A DNA stretch of 62,000 nt from Cristatella mucedo (Eukaryota; Bryozoa; Phylactolaemata; Cristatellidae), in contig WPIO01000217.1 in assembly GCA_009760855.2 (NCBI GenBank), positions 1 through 62,000 of the forward strand, read 5' to 3'. A model generated the notes under the pieces. That model saw only the letters and a list, made by a program, of their open reading frames with translations, ran no database searches and had not been told where the DNA came from. The position numbers and the translations under genes were made by a program. Shown one piece after another: positions 32,398-43,889 of this stretch. Positions within the stretch are counted from its first letter, which is position 1. Every line of letters begins with the position of its first letter.

Positions 32398-34760
32398 AAT
32401 CCCGTACCAAAATCCACCACAATCCATCGAAATTCACCACAATCCATTATAGTTCCTGTTAAATCTACCACAAATCAGCTGCTCACGGCTCCAAAGTTTG
32501 GAATATCAATCTGCTCTACATGTAAAATGTACTCAGAAAGTTTCGCGCGATTCCGCTAACGGGTTCTCACGAAGTCCATAGAAATAAACATTTCTGTGTC
32601 CCATGCCAATACGGCAGTTTACCACAATCCGCCGCAATCCACTACCTTGCCCTACAAAACGGAAGAAATCCTGCTTAAAAAGCTCCCCTTTTGATTTCAT
32701 ATGACAGTGAACTTTGCGACAATTGCAATTGCAAAATTTTACTTGCATTGGCAAGGCCGTTCTCGAGCAATGCGCTGCAATCGACTATAGTAGCCCGGGC
32801 CAATACCCTAATCCACTTCAACATACCGAATCCACCGCATATAAAATCGAAATAGATTACGCCGAGCTCCAGTTTTTGCTGCATGTTAAATTTCATCATG
32901 TTGTGTGCACAACCATGTAAAATAAAAAAAATTGAGCATCGTCGAACTGTGAAAATGGGCAGCAATCGCCTGAAATAAACTTGCGAAAGTACCACAATCC
33001 ACTCTATTCCAACTCATATCATCCTCAAATCGCCACCGCAAAGCTCTAATTGACATTGCACATAGCATTAAACTCAGTTCAAAGTGAACCCCCAAATTTT
33101 CGCTCCTTTGTGCTCACGCTTTCTCATGCCATGAATTGCAATCGACTGCAACGGTCCGGTCCCATGCAACAATCCTATTCAATCCGCCGAAATATCCTGC
33201 CCGCCGCAGAGCGACCAGAGCGCGTTCACTAGAAGCTCTAATTAAGATTGCACGCTGCTCTCTACTCTTTGGTGTTTGTGTACTCGCACTACTTCACTGT
33301 AATTGCCTCGACCATTCTGCAGCAATGCACTGCAATTGACTGCCACTACCCGGTCCAGTAGTCAATCCGCCGCAAACCGGCCGAAAAACGACTAGAATAC
33401 GTAAACTTTAAGCTCTAAGAGTGATTGCATGTAGCTCTAGTACTTGGTTTTTATGTAATCGCACAATTTCAGTACAATCGCGTCGACCATTCGGCAGTAA
33501 TGCACTGCAATTGATTCAATGCCCCGGGCTAATATGGCAATCTACAGCAATCTGATGCAAAATGCCCTGAAGTCGGTTTCGCAATACTCCAATTTTGAAC
33601 GCATGTTGCAAAGAACACTGGTTAAAGTCAACCACATCATTTTAGGCAATTGCGCTTGTACAATCTCGGGCAATGCATAGCAATCTACGGCAATGGCTCG
33701 GCTCAAAGCAGCAGTCCACTACAATGCGTGGTAAGTTGACCACAAATTGGCTGCATCAAGTACCAATTAGCATCAAATTTCACATTTATTTGTGCTAGAA
33801 TTATAATCGTATGACTTTCAAGTTATTTTGCTCGTTCATTGTCAACAATGCACAGCAATCGAAAGCAATGGCAGGGACGAATACCAAAATCCGTGGCAAA
33901 TCGAGGAGAAATTGGCTGATTCAAGCTCAAATTCTCATTCCACGTAAAATCTCACTGGTGAGCACATAATTTCAACCCTTTCAACCAACTCTGATCGTCC
34001 AATTTTGGACAATGCATGGCAATCGACGGCAGTGGCTCGGGCAAATACGGTAATCCATTATGATCAACCTCCAATCACTGGAAAGTGACTGGGCCAAGAT
34101 AAAAATATCTTACCTGTCACTGCTCACAGCGTTGAAAGTGCAATCACAGCCTTTTAAACAATCACGCGCGTACAATCGCGAGCAATGAATGGCAATTGAC
34201 AGCAATGGCCCGGGCTAATACCCCATTTGGCGGCAAATTGACGAGAAATTGGCAGGGCGAAGCCCCGATTGTCATTACATGCAAACATTCCGCTGCGTCC
34301 AAAGTAAAACCGTGGCATTTTCAAGATGCTTCGCTCGTTAACTCACCAATGCACGGCAATCCACAGTAATGGTAGGGTCCAATAGAGCAATCCGTGGAAA
34401 ATTGACAAGATTGGCTGCAATAAACTTCAACTTTCATTCTACACCATGTACCTTCGCGAGCGCATAATCTTCACCAATCGTGCATGTTCAAAATACGGAA
34501 ATGCACGGCAATCGACGGCAATGGCCCGGGAAAATACGTCAATTCATAACGGTCATTTACAAACGGTCCGACAGCTGCCGAGAGAAGCTCAACATTTTCG
34601 TGCGTAATGAACTACAATGTATTAACAGTGCAGCCACATGTTTTTAAACAATCGACAAAGGCACAATCGAGGGCAATGCACGTCAATCGACGGCAATGGC
34701 TAGGCCTCTACCGCAATCTGTTTCAAATTTGCTGGAAATCGGCTGTTTGAATTTGTAATT
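32398..34760 (+). repeat. Degenerate ~173-bp tandem array with 10-bp phased CAAT/AATC motifs
   Basis: A motif of the form GCAATGCACGGCAATCGACG with a following GGCAATGGCCCGGGC recurs with its ATG at 33131, 33325, 33500, 33673, 33848, 34012, 34185, 34349, 34501 and 34675, spacing 152-194 and mostly 173-175 bases. Weaker units lie at about 32765 and 32957. Each unit has three CAAT cores 10 bases apart, and 32411-32450 is a pure run of four AATCC-like words at exactly 10-base steps. No protein frame spans it. The period is close to one nucleosome repeat, and the units are too diverged to be a young satellite. Confidence 0.8.
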
Positions 34761-35009
34761 GTCCTACCACATATCGCTCTCAGTCATTATAGAATAAGCA
34801 AGTAGTGTTGGTCATAAACTGGTGTTCTGCACTGTGCGCGACGGCAACCAAAATACGAGTAGGTCAACTTGATTGTAAACACGATCGACTGCCGTTTACA
34901 TTAGCTCTGTGACGCCTCTCACCGAGGTGGGACCTGACGCAGTTTAGCACTGTACCAGTGAAACAAAAGTACACCTATTGATTCTAGAAGGCGCTTTCAG
35001 CTAATGAAT

Positions 35010-35530
35010 ACCCCTAAGCTGCATTCGGAGAGCATACCGTTCCGCTCCAGCTACTAAAGTAGAAGTAGAACTGAGTTAAGAGGGCATTTTAATGAGTTTG
35101 CTGTTCGAAAGTAGGACCTCAGACCGGCAGAATGAATACACTGCGGTTAGCAGGAGGAAAGGTGTCGTTGCCTACGAGTGTGAAAGTGCGGCACACGGTC
35201 TAGAACCTGCTGAGCAAAAGCTTCTGTCGGTCATGGTCCTTAAGCGTCGGAATAGGACCACTAATTTATTTCCCCCTGAGAACCTAAACATGCTAAAGCT
35301 TGTGCAAATTCAGGAGCAATGCTAGCAATAAAAGAGCCAAGCCGAGCCGTGAGGGTAGCCGTTGGAATTTTGAGAAGAGTTTGTCGATCGACGAGGAGCT
35401 ATTGCAGCTTTTTCAGCTAAAGTAAACACAAGATCAACCTCTGGGATTTGTGTACAAAACTTGCAGCCATATTAATCACAACTAGCTGCAGGAGCCTTAT
35501 GGCTTTTTCGGTTACCTGGCTAAGGCGGAC
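35010..35530 (-). mobile_element. Diverged LINE-B fragment
   Basis: Plus-strand landmarks shared with 28380-28960 are CTAAGCTGCATTCGG, GGTCTAGAACCTGCTGAGC, AAAGCTTCTGTCGG, GACCACTAATTTATT and CTGCAGGAGCCTTATGGC. The frame is destroyed. Confidence 0.65.
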
Positions 35531-35744
35531 TGAAGTGTTCCTGTCTAGACAGAATCAGGGAGCTAGCGAGATTTTGATCAAGCGATTGCAGTAGGCAATT
35601 CGTAGTTTCATACAAGGATTGGCTGCGAACTTGAAGCAGTTATCAAATTTGGCACCTAAATTACGAGCACAAGATGATGATCGCACTGCAGAAAATCCAA
35701 ACAGAAGAGCAAAGCAACCTAGCTTGGTTATTTTAGCAGGGGTG
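35531..35744. other. Junction sequence between LINE-B and LINE-A
   Basis: Not assigned with confidence. AAGCGATTGCAGTAGGCAATTCG may be further LINE sequence. Confidence 0.3.
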
Positions 35745-36515
35745 ACAGGTCTAAATTGGTCCATGCATTAGTGACATTCCGTCTTGACTTCAGTTAGTCA
35801 CTGATTGCTGGTCTACCGGCTTGTGCAATCATGCGCTTACAGCTGGCGAAAAACTCTGCAGATAGTCTGTCGTGAGCGTCGTAGTGTCGTGCAGCAGTTG
35901 TCTGTCGTGAGCGTCGGTCGCAGTTTCCACGCAGTTTCCACCGCTTCTTGCCAACCTGCGCTGGCTCGTAGTTAAACAACGCATCGACCTCAAGGTTTTG
36001 TCAACTCACTTCTAGGTTTCTTAATTTTTTGTCTCCAGGCTACTTATCAGATATACTGCCAATTAGACTAAGCATAGGACCACCCGCTTTTTGGAACCTA
36101 AATGTTTACCCATACCTAGTATACATCTCAAACCCTTTGGAGACCCTGCCTTTAGTTCATATGCTCCAAAAGCCTAGAACTCACTACCGACCTGCGTCAC
36201 GACATCTCCTGACTTGTCCAAATTAAAAAACTAAAATCGCATTTATTAATATTTATGATAGCATTTAGTGGGCTCCTGTGATTCGTCCTTTATGTGCTTA
36301 TGCCTTCTGACAGTGTGCATGCTGCCACTAACCATACTTGCATGCTGACCCTGTGGATATCATCAGTATCAATGTCATTCTTATTGCTTATTGAGCATGC
36401 TACCACTAATTATTCAATCTTCCTTATTTGCAGAAAATTTAAAGTGCGTACAGAGAGATTGAGATTTCTGAGGGCACTATTTTAATTGTATTATTATTAT
36501 TATATTATTAGCCCA
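35745..36515 (+). mobile_element. Diverged LINE-A 3' end
   Basis: Pieces of the C-terminal domain and UTR occur in order: GGTCCATGCATTAGTGACAT, GTCTTGACTTCAGTTAGTCA, CTCAAACCCTTTGGAGACC, CATGCTGCCACTAACCATAC, CAGAGAGATTGAGATTTCTG, with an ATTATT tail at 36488-36510. Confidence 0.75.
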
Positions 36516-36972
36516 GAAGCACTGTGGGTGGCTAAAAGCAGAAGTTTCGTTGAATTCGCTTATTGCTAATGGATGCAAAGAATGTCCTAGATCGAATATC
36601 TGCAATCAATCTTTCGCATTATCAGTAACTGCAGCCGATTTTAAATGAAAAACCAAGACAGATTGAGGCGGGACCAGACTTACTTTTCAGCGAAAAAAAT
36701 AATACGAAGATTCTTACGTAATTCAACATTTTACCAAGATAAAAACATAAACAGTCGCTGAGCTGTGGTTCGTTATTCAGTAATCGTCGCAGGAGTTTCT
36801 TACGAATATCTCGGCTGCTAAGAAAATTGAGGCACCCCTCCACAGTACCTTTTAAACAGAGTAGGATTCTCTTAACAGCACCCAGTGGAGCAGTGACTGA
36901 AAAATATTGCCGCTGCCGAAATAATTGCTTGTCTAGCTATCGTTCGGTACACAAAGCTTCCGACTAACTTGG
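36516..36972. other. Unassigned stretch
   Basis: Nothing recognised apart from weak open frames without motifs. Confidence 0.35.
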
Positions 36973-37420
36973 GTCAAAATTCGTAAGCAAGAGGAACGTA
37001 GTCCTACAGCTCATCTGGTGTGTCGTCGTGGCATTGTTTCTAGAGCAAGAGACCGTATCGGACCTCATTGCACCTCCACCTTGCTCCTGTACCACTTTGC
37101 CACTTTCGGTGCCTCGCACTAAACTGAAGTCGTTTGGCGGGCAAGAATTCAGTAGATTGTGACCTAAGATCTACATTTTTCAATTAGCTTCGATTACTAG
37201 CTGTATTTCTTTCGCATCATTGAAGCGCTAGTCAATTATGTAGCTGTTTCAGCTAGCATTCCCGAGTTCGAGCGATTCACTTTTCTTCGTTTTTTTGGCG
37301 CCTCGAATACTAACCGCAGCATAGGTAGACTTAAGTATGGCCCAGTGAATGATGCTACTTAGAGGTCATACTAACAGGTGGTAATATGTTCGCAGCGAAG
37401 TCTAACTTACGATGGTAGAC
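36973..37420. repeat. Direct repeat R4, left copy
   Basis: Matches 41741-42272 in the same orientation, from AATTCGTAAGCAAGAG to AACTTACGATG. Most of it is clearly diverged, yet 37069-37137 is identical over 69 bases to 41927-41995. The right copy has about 100 extra bases near 41790-41905. No TG..CA ends, coding frame or tRNA-like motif were seen. The pair brackets the orphan gene at 39136. Confidence 0.8.
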
Positions 37421-37436
37421 TTGGGATTATTAGTAT

Positions 37437-37565
37437 CTGATTTTTTCGATTTGTCTGAGCATGATATTATGGATTTAGTTAACTCTGGGTTGCCTATTCC
37501 TTTGCAGTACATGTTAGTGCGCCGGAATAGAGATTGACCTTTCTCAGGGGCCTATAAAATGGTTT
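37437..37565 (+). mobile_element. LINE-A tail fragment
   Basis: GAGCATGATATT, TTCCTTTGCAGTACATGTTA and GAGATTGACCTTTCTCAGGG are the last ~120 bases of LINE-A, diverged. Confidence 0.6.
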
Positions 37566-38585
37566 AATTTTCTTCAAATCAGAGATATTTATTCCATGTC
37601 CGCAGCACATAAGACTATCTTCTCCGTGTAATCATGTAGCTGAGTCAATTGATTGAAAACCTCCAGAAGTTAGCGTTTAAAGATATTGAAAATATAAATA
37701 TGGAATTTAGGCAGGGAAATACTTTGAGCCAGACAGCGAGATTTTTTGCTTACCTCAAATGGTGGACGAGTCTATGAGAAACTGACACAGGAACTGAGTT
37801 GCTCGTCATTTCTATGACCGAGCTGCAAACTCAAGCAAAAATAAGCAAAGAAAAGATAAGCAGGGAATAGTAAATAAACATATAAAATTGCATTCTGATA
37901 TTTGCAAAGCAAAATATTAAAGAGTCACAGAGAAGTAAGTTCTATCAGCAAAGCGCTTATACCATAACCAAGACGTTGTGACGATTTTGTATGCTGCTGT
38001 GAATATTTTCGTTGCTTAGTTAATTATTTGATGGCATTCGGCTACCGGAAGTTTGAAATTATGGAATTAAAAATAAAGTTTTTGGATGCCCTTCTTAGCA
38101 GGACCCTCACCTGTTACACAAAATCTTTCCGATGGCTGAGGATATATAAATATGTAAAATTAGGCCCCGCTAATTAATAGTAAATTACAGATAGTTGATG
38201 ATACAGCATCTATTCGTTAACAATTAAATGTCGGAACTTTTATCTTCGCATCCACAACAATCCATTCATCTCACTGAGCTCTCCTCACCTGACACCCACT
38301 CCTATTTGGCCTAAAATAAATGCAAGCCTCTGTGGCTGGCCTCTTTAAAACACAACTACATTTGCCGTCTAATGAATTACGGAGCCCAACCTTTAAAACA
38401 GAATGCTAGAAGCATTCCATAATTGCAATTTTCGAATTCCTTGTAAGCTTCACCACTAATACTTAGCCTATTTATATATTTGAAGTCTGTAGCATTACGA
38501 CAAGTCTTGTTCTGATTACTATACGTTTTTTTCATAGTGGCGATAGAGAGCAAAAGTTTTTCAAGCTTTGAACGGAAAGAAAATC
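37566..38585. other. Unassigned AT-rich stretch
   Basis: About 1 kb with no recognisable gene, RNA or element. Confidence 0.4.
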
Positions 38586-38589
38586 TGGT

Positions 38590-39090
38590 CACTCCCGTCA
38601 CTTTTACCTCGCTTCAGTCTTTGACTCCAGCCTACCTACCGGATCTACTCATACACGCGGAAAAAGTAATACCACTCGCTTTTCGGAATCTAATCGTTAA
38701 CATATACCTCATACGAACCTTAAATGGTTTAGAGACCGTGCCTTTGGTTCGTAGGGTTCCAAAGCCTGGAACTCACTTTGAACTTTCATTACGACATCTC
38801 GTGACGTGATCACATTAAATTAAATCTAAAACAAATTTATTTATCACACCATATGTTGGGTCAATGTGATTCAACGTTTTGTGCTTACGCGTGCTGATAC
38901 TGTGCATGCTGTCCCTAACCATACTTGCACGCTGACCCTGTGCATTTCCCCCAACCATGTTATGCTTGTTGTCCTTGATCATGCGACCACTCACTGGTCA
39001 TTAATTCTTCCTTTGAAGCGTAGTAAAGCACCTCTTAAAAAAGATTGAGTTATTTGAGAGCGTTTGAAGAAATTTATAATTGTTATGGCT
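38590..39090 (+). mobile_element. Diverged LINE-A 3' end
   Basis: The C-terminal region (SLQSLTPAYLPDLLIHAEKV) is followed by UTR landmarks (GTGCATGCTGTCCCTAACCA, TGACCCTGTGCATTTCCCCC) and a tail with AAAGATTGAGTTATTTGAGA. The LINE ends about 45 bases from the end of the minus-strand orphan gene. Confidence 0.75.
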
Positions 39091-39135
39091 ATTATAAGGA
39101 CGAGTCAATGTTACAGCATGGAGTCTATGGCAACA

Positions 39136-40890
39136 TCAGAGCGAAAGAAATTGTGCTTCAGGCATGACTGTTGGCACAGCTATTGCACGACATAGGGTCA
39201 TAATATCGCAATCCAAGTCACGAGATGGTTCCACCCCGTAGACCCACTGGCAGTGAAAATAGTAGTTGCGAATATTTATAACTTTGCGGCGTAAACCATG
39301 TGGACTGTTTGAATCCTTCCGATTGATCAAGTACTCACAAATGGCGGCTAGTAGATAACGAGCTGGGAAGGCAAGATGTGGATGTTCAATCAGGTAAGAC
39401 TTCAAGCCGTCGCAATTAACTTTTAGGCCGCACATACTCTCTAATAAGTCTCGTGCTGACGAGATTCGTGCGGCAGGTTCTGCATTCCTTATCACTGCCC
39501 GTCTCTTGTTTAGCTGATCCTTGTGATATTCAATTTCTTCAAATCCTGTGAGTTTTGAATATACAAGAGGAGATTGAGTCTTACAGCTGTCGATGAATTC
39601 TGTCAGTCGAGTACGGTCGCTCAAATATAATAGCTGCTCCATGACTTTTTCAAGACTTTGCCGACATTGTCGCCCCTCTTCTGTTATAGCTTTTTTCATT
39701 TTCATTACCCGGTACTCCTTTGAGTTGCTGTTCATGATCTTAAGTAGACCTTCGTCTTCTAGATCCGCATCCTTGCTAGGAGATGAAATTCTACGATAAT
39801 TCTGAATTTCCGTAGTTCTTAACCTGGATAAGACGCCAGCATCGTTATTCTTGAAGCATAACTTATCCTGTATTATATCAATGACCATCGTAACGTAACG
39901 TTCCTCTGGTTCTTTTTCACAATTCCTAGTGGCGTAACATACAACTTTATGTAGGCTACAAAAGTCGTTTACTTCTTTTACATCAGTTAGCTCGGGAAAA
40001 ACAGTCTCTAGTAGCTCTTTTATATACTTAGCGTCGTCATCGGATAAATTTGGGCGTTGTTTGCTGACTTTCTTGACTTTCTCGACCAATTCTTCCATAG
40101 CTTTCAAAGGTGCCAAAATGCCGTCACGGCCATTGCTATTGCTGTCGGTTATAAGTTTTTGCAGCGCCAGTATGCTGGTTCTGACACTTTTGAATTCGCT
40201 AGCATCCTTACTTTCCAAGAGTGCCCAGATAGATTTCAAATCAAGATGGGCACACAATGTACGCAATTTTTCAAGCGTCTCAATGATCGGCTCACCCAAA
40301 ATACGTGCAAGTTGTTGCGAAAGAGGAATTAGTTCGCCACACATGACCAGTACCATAAGCACCGCCAACTTTTCATGCACGGCCTTAGTGACGGCAGAGA
40401 GAGAGGCTATCGCTTCGTCGAGAGCACTCGTAACTCGTGGTTTGAAGTACTTATCGGCAATTTCTCTAAAGAGTTCTAGTCTGCGTAGCAAGTCATCTGA
40501 TATCGGGTCCTGGGTTTTTTTGTCGCTCGAAGACAGCTTTTTGACAGTGTTGGCTAAAGCTTCGTACCATGTGCTGTCACTTTCAAGCAGTTTACAGATG
40601 GAGCTATGCTTGAATAAGTTCGAAGATGCTGCGATACTTTGAAAAGGAGACAGCTTATGAGCGTTTCCCTGGTACAGACAAAGCTTACTTCCTAATTTCT
40701 GTAAGAATGAGAACAGCTCGATACAAAACTTCTGTTGATCTGTATCGTTGGAAGTTTCCTTCGCTTTTTCAAAGTACTGCCACAGATGTTCTAGTTGAAC
40801 GAGTAGACATATTTCCTCCTTGATATAATGAAACTTCTTGTCTACAGCACTTTGATGTAGATTATAATCTTCGTATTTTTTAAGTGACAT
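39136..40890 (-). CDS. Orphan single-exon gene, 584-residue helical protein of unknown function
   Basis: An uninterrupted minus-strand frame of 584 codons plus TGA. The ATG at 40888-40890 has A at -3; an in-frame TTG fifteen bases upstream is not a likely start. I recognise no domain. The protein is predominantly helical, rich in Leu, Lys, Glu and Ser, with about 20 scattered Cys and no signal peptide. One hydrophobic stretch (about residues 175-190, LAVLMVLVMCGELIPL) may be a buried helix rather than a membrane segment. The C-terminal third holds a basic stretch (LRRKVINIRNYYFHCQWVYG). No introns are seen. A chance frame of this length is extremely unlikely, and every transposon frame in the window is broken, so selection or recent origin is implied. 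It lies between the R4 direct repeats. A retrogene, a gene carried by an undescribed element, or a lineage-specific gene are all possible. Confidence 0.8.
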   Translation of the reverse strand: MSLKKYEDYNLHQSAVDKKFHYIKEEICLLVQLEHLWQYFEKAKETSNDTDQQKFCIELFSFLQKLGSKLCLYQGNAHKLSPFQSIAASSNLFKHSSICKLLESDSTWYEALANTVKKLSSSDKKTQDPISDDLLRRLELFREIADKYFKPRVTSALDEAIASLSAVTKAVHEKLAVLMVLVMCGELIPLSQQLARILGEPIIETLEKLRTLCAHLDLKSIWALLESKDASEFKSVRTSILALQKLITDSNSNGRDGILAPLKAMEELVEKVKKVSKQRPNLSDDDAKYIKELLETVFPELTDVKEVNDFCSLHKVVCYATRNCEKEPEERYVTMVIDIIQDKLCFKNNDAGVLSRLRTTEIQNYRRISSPSKDADLEDEGLLKIMNSNSKEYRVMKMKKAITEEGRQCRQSLEKVMEQLLYLSDRTRLTEFIDSCKTQSPLVYSKLTGFEEIEYHKDQLNKRRAVIRNAEPAARISSARDLLESMCGLKVNCDGLKSYLIEHPHLAFPARYLLAAICEYLINRKDSNSPHGLRRKVINIRNYYFHCQWVYGVEPSRDLDCDIMTLCRAIAVPTVMPEAQFLSL

Positions 40891-41740
40891 TTTAATCTCC
40901 ACCAATAATATTGCTTACTGCGCAAGTTCAAGTTAGGCGGAAGAGAAGACACCGAAAGTAGCCGGAAGGTAATGTTTCATCCGTCATAAAACTAAAACGA
41001 CAGAAACCAGCGAAAATCCTGAGTCACGAAACGCTGCATAAGAAAGCCATGGACACCGTCTAGGCAAGCCTAGTTGTCACTGAAACTGTGATGAACTGGT
41101 TTTAAACCTATCGCAGTGAAAAATGTCAGATTTTAAATATAAATGGGTCCAGTTAGTCTGGGAAACTTAAATAAAAAGGAGAGCTCAAAACTGAGATATT
41201 ACGCCCCCTTTCTCGCTCTCTGTCTCTTTCAACTGTCTGTGCCTCTCTCCCTCTGTGACTGTTTTATTTCCGATTGTAAAATAACTTAAACACTAATCTA
41301 ATTTCGCTCACCCCTATCTCCTATAAGCAACTCAGCATTGGATTCTCATAGTTCCCTTACTGCCAGCGCAGACTAAATTCACAACTTGAAAGGCCGTTAA
41401 TTCATCGAAGCTATACGAAAATAAGACTATCCTAGTACTAATGGAAAGCCTAGCCTCACCTAAGATTTGGAGACCTCATCCTAGTGGTTGCCTGGCTAGG
41501 AATCTCTCCAGTCATGTGTATGCCGCAATGTGAGAGCGCTATTGTCAATGAGCAGATCGTTTGATGAGCAATATTTATTGCCTCAACTGTCAATTCAGCC
41601 TAAAGTAAATTTCGAGGACAAACAATGCCAAAATATGTGCTCACTTGGACAAGAGTAAAAGAACTAAAGTAATTATGACATGCAAGTATATTAGCGTAAT
41701 TTCCTTTCTTTTGGTTTTTTGATTTCTAGCTTTTGATCTG
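40891..41740. other. 5' flank of the orphan gene
   Basis: No clear TATA box or further exon was recognised upstream (higher coordinates, since the gene is on the minus strand). A pyrimidine-rich block lies at about 41205-41270. Confidence 0.35.
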
Positions 41741-42272
41741 AATTCGTAAGCAAGAGACACGTAATTCAACAGCTCATCGCTCTGTCGTCATTAGCGTTGG
41801 TGCTACAGCACGCAACCTATGTCTGACAGTCACTTACTCTTTGTTTGGCGTTGAATCGATTTGAACATAATCTTTTCGGCTGCATGTCACTTCACTAGCT
41901 TTTACCAACCTCGGATCGGACCTCTTTGCACCTCCACCTTGCTCCTGTACCACTTTGCCACTTTCGGTGCCTCGCACTAAACTGAAGTCGTTTGGTGAGC
42001 AAGGATTCACTACACTTTACATACAATCTCCATTTTGATATCAGCTTCGATCACTAGCTGTATTTCTTTCGAGTCATTAAGGAGCCAGAAAATTATGTAG
42101 CTGTTGAATCTAGCTTTCTGTGATGTCGAGTGAACCAAATTTCTTCATTTCTTTCGCTTTGAGTACTAACAGGAGCATGAGTATTCTTTAGTACATCAAA
42201 GTGAACGAGACTACATTGAGGTCCTACTCACAGGTGATAATGAGTGCCCAGTGCAACTTACGATGCTCACCT
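41741..42272. repeat. Direct repeat R4, right copy
   Basis: See the left copy at 36973. It contains the invariant 69-base core at 41927-41995 and ends at AACTTACGATGCTC, where a minus-strand LINE-A begins. Confidence 0.8.
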
Positions 42273-42875
42273 TATAGAACTGAAAACGAGTGACAGAACC
42301 TTGAAGTTGATGCCTGATGACCTGCTTGACTGGGAGCCAGTACAGGTCGGCGAGGAATGGTGTTATGTGGTAATTGCGACGCTCGCAACAGACAAGCCTG
42401 GATGCCGAGTTTTGCACCAGCTGTAAGCACCTGATTGCAGAGACCGGTAGATCAGCAGGCAGTGAGTTACCGAAGTCGAGACGGGATGTCACAAATGCGT
42501 GGATAAATTAAGATGTGGTATATCTGTCTAAAAAAGCCTGAATTTTAGCAGCGCTGCGTAGCTGAAAGCAGGCAGTCATGACTGTGGAATGGATGTGGTC
42601 GTCTAACGATAGGTGCCTTTGAAGCAGGACGCATTAGATTAGATTATGTGCAGATTCAACAAAAGGTATGTTGGCAGAGCCGATTGTGAGTGTAAGATTT
42701 TCAAATTTCTGAATCACAATTGGTTCACCCATAACTAGTAGTTTTTATCATCATTTAATTTAAGAAAGTTTGCTGCCATCCATGTTTGCATTACCGAAAT
42801 ACATTCGGCAAGAGAGTTGAGAGATATTGACCTGCTGAGGGCCTGGGAGGAATCGACACAAAGGTACAACAGATG
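42273..42875 (-). mobile_element. LINE-A fragment lacking its 3' end
   Basis: In reverse it has RT to C-terminal sequence ([37 protein letters not shown]) and further RT sequence up to about 42875 (plus-strand CAAGAGAGTTGAGAGATATT). The usual 3' UTR and tail are missing: it stops at the R4 repeat, so it was truncated by rearrangement rather than by incomplete reverse transcription. Confidence 0.75.
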
Positions 42876-43179
42876 TATGCAAAATAAGTTCTTGAATGTT
42901 AGCTGATCAGAGCCTGTTATGGCTTAGTTTAGGGTTAAGCAACAGAATATCTCAAGACATGTAATATTCAAGCAGTTGCAAAACGGACCAAAAGAAGTCA
43001 GGCAGGTAAGTTATACCTCGGCTGGGAGCCAGGGAGTCCATTAGTGATAGTGGCTTCCAGCTAGGGACTTATAGACTATGGCTGGTGCTGGATACCTATA
43101 CGGATACATACGCGGCTGTTGAATAGATGGTTGAACGCTATGGAAATAGGTTTATTGTCCGAAGGCCGGGTCGCTATTC
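42876..43179. other. Unassigned stretch
   Basis: No feature recognised. Confidence 0.3.
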
Positions 43180-43287
43180 ATTGCAGTGCGACCATTCGAT
43201 CGTGTTTCCTCTGCAGCAAATGTGAAGCTTCTAGAGAGAGATTGAGTTCTCTGAGGGCGCTTTAACGAGTGTGCTATTGTTATTATT
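43180..43287 (+). mobile_element. LINE-A tail fragment
   Basis: GTTTCCTCTGCAGCAAATGT, AGAGAGAGATTGAGTTCTCT, GAGGGCGCTTTAACGAGTG, then TTGTTATTATT: only the last ~100 bases of LINE-A. Confidence 0.75.
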
Positions 43288-43483
43288 CCACTAAAGTCGG
43301 CGTGATCTGAACGTATTGGTGCTGTAACTAGCTGGCTATCCGGGTAGATTGGTCTCTAGCTGTCTATCGACGTAAAGGGACATCGGTATTTGTCGTACGT
43401 GTGCAGGAGCTAGTGTCATTTCAAGCTATGTTTCTTAGGCTGAAGACTATTCGTGCACAGTTCATTTCAACATGGTCGTAACT

Positions 43484-43888
43484 CAATCGTACAAACCTCA
43501 AATCCTTTGGTGACCGGGCAATTAGTTCGTATGCTTCCAAAGCCTGGAACTCCCTCGCGACTTGTGTCAGAACATCCCCTGACTTGATGACCACGTTTAA
43601 AAAGAACTTAAACACACCTATTTTAGAGAGCATTTAGTGGGTCCCTGTAATTCATCCTTCATGTGCTTGTGCGCGCTGACACTGTGCATGCTGTTACTAA
43701 CCCCATTTGCATACTTACCCTGTGCATGTCGCCCCTAACCACGTTATTCATGTTGTTTGTCAAGCATGATATTGCTCACCATTCAATCGCGTTTCCCTTT
43801 GCAGCAAATGTAAAGCGCCTTGAAAGAGATCGAGTTCTCTGAGGGGACTTTATCAAGTGCATTATTATTATTATTACTGTTATTATTG
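43484..43888 (+). mobile_element. LINE-A 3' end with (ATT)n tail
   Basis: Starts within the C-terminal domain (CAAACCTCAAATCCTTTGG, TTAGTTCGTATGC), and includes the full 3' UTR, the terminal stem-loop box (GAAAGAGATCGAGTTCTCTG) and an ATT run at 43861-43886. Confidence 0.85.
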
Positions 43889-43889
43889 T

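Noticed and set aside
30575-34760. CRISPR array
   Set aside because: The repeats are long, diverged and contiguous without unique spacers, and the DNA is eukaryotic.
39593-40642. Plus-strand frames of up to 193 codons
   Set aside because: They are shadows of the minus-strand 584-codon gene.
36973-42272. R4 copies as LTRs of a retroelement carrying the 584-residue protein
   Set aside because: No TG..CA ends, primer-binding site, polypurine tract or target duplication, and the protein has no gag or pol motif.
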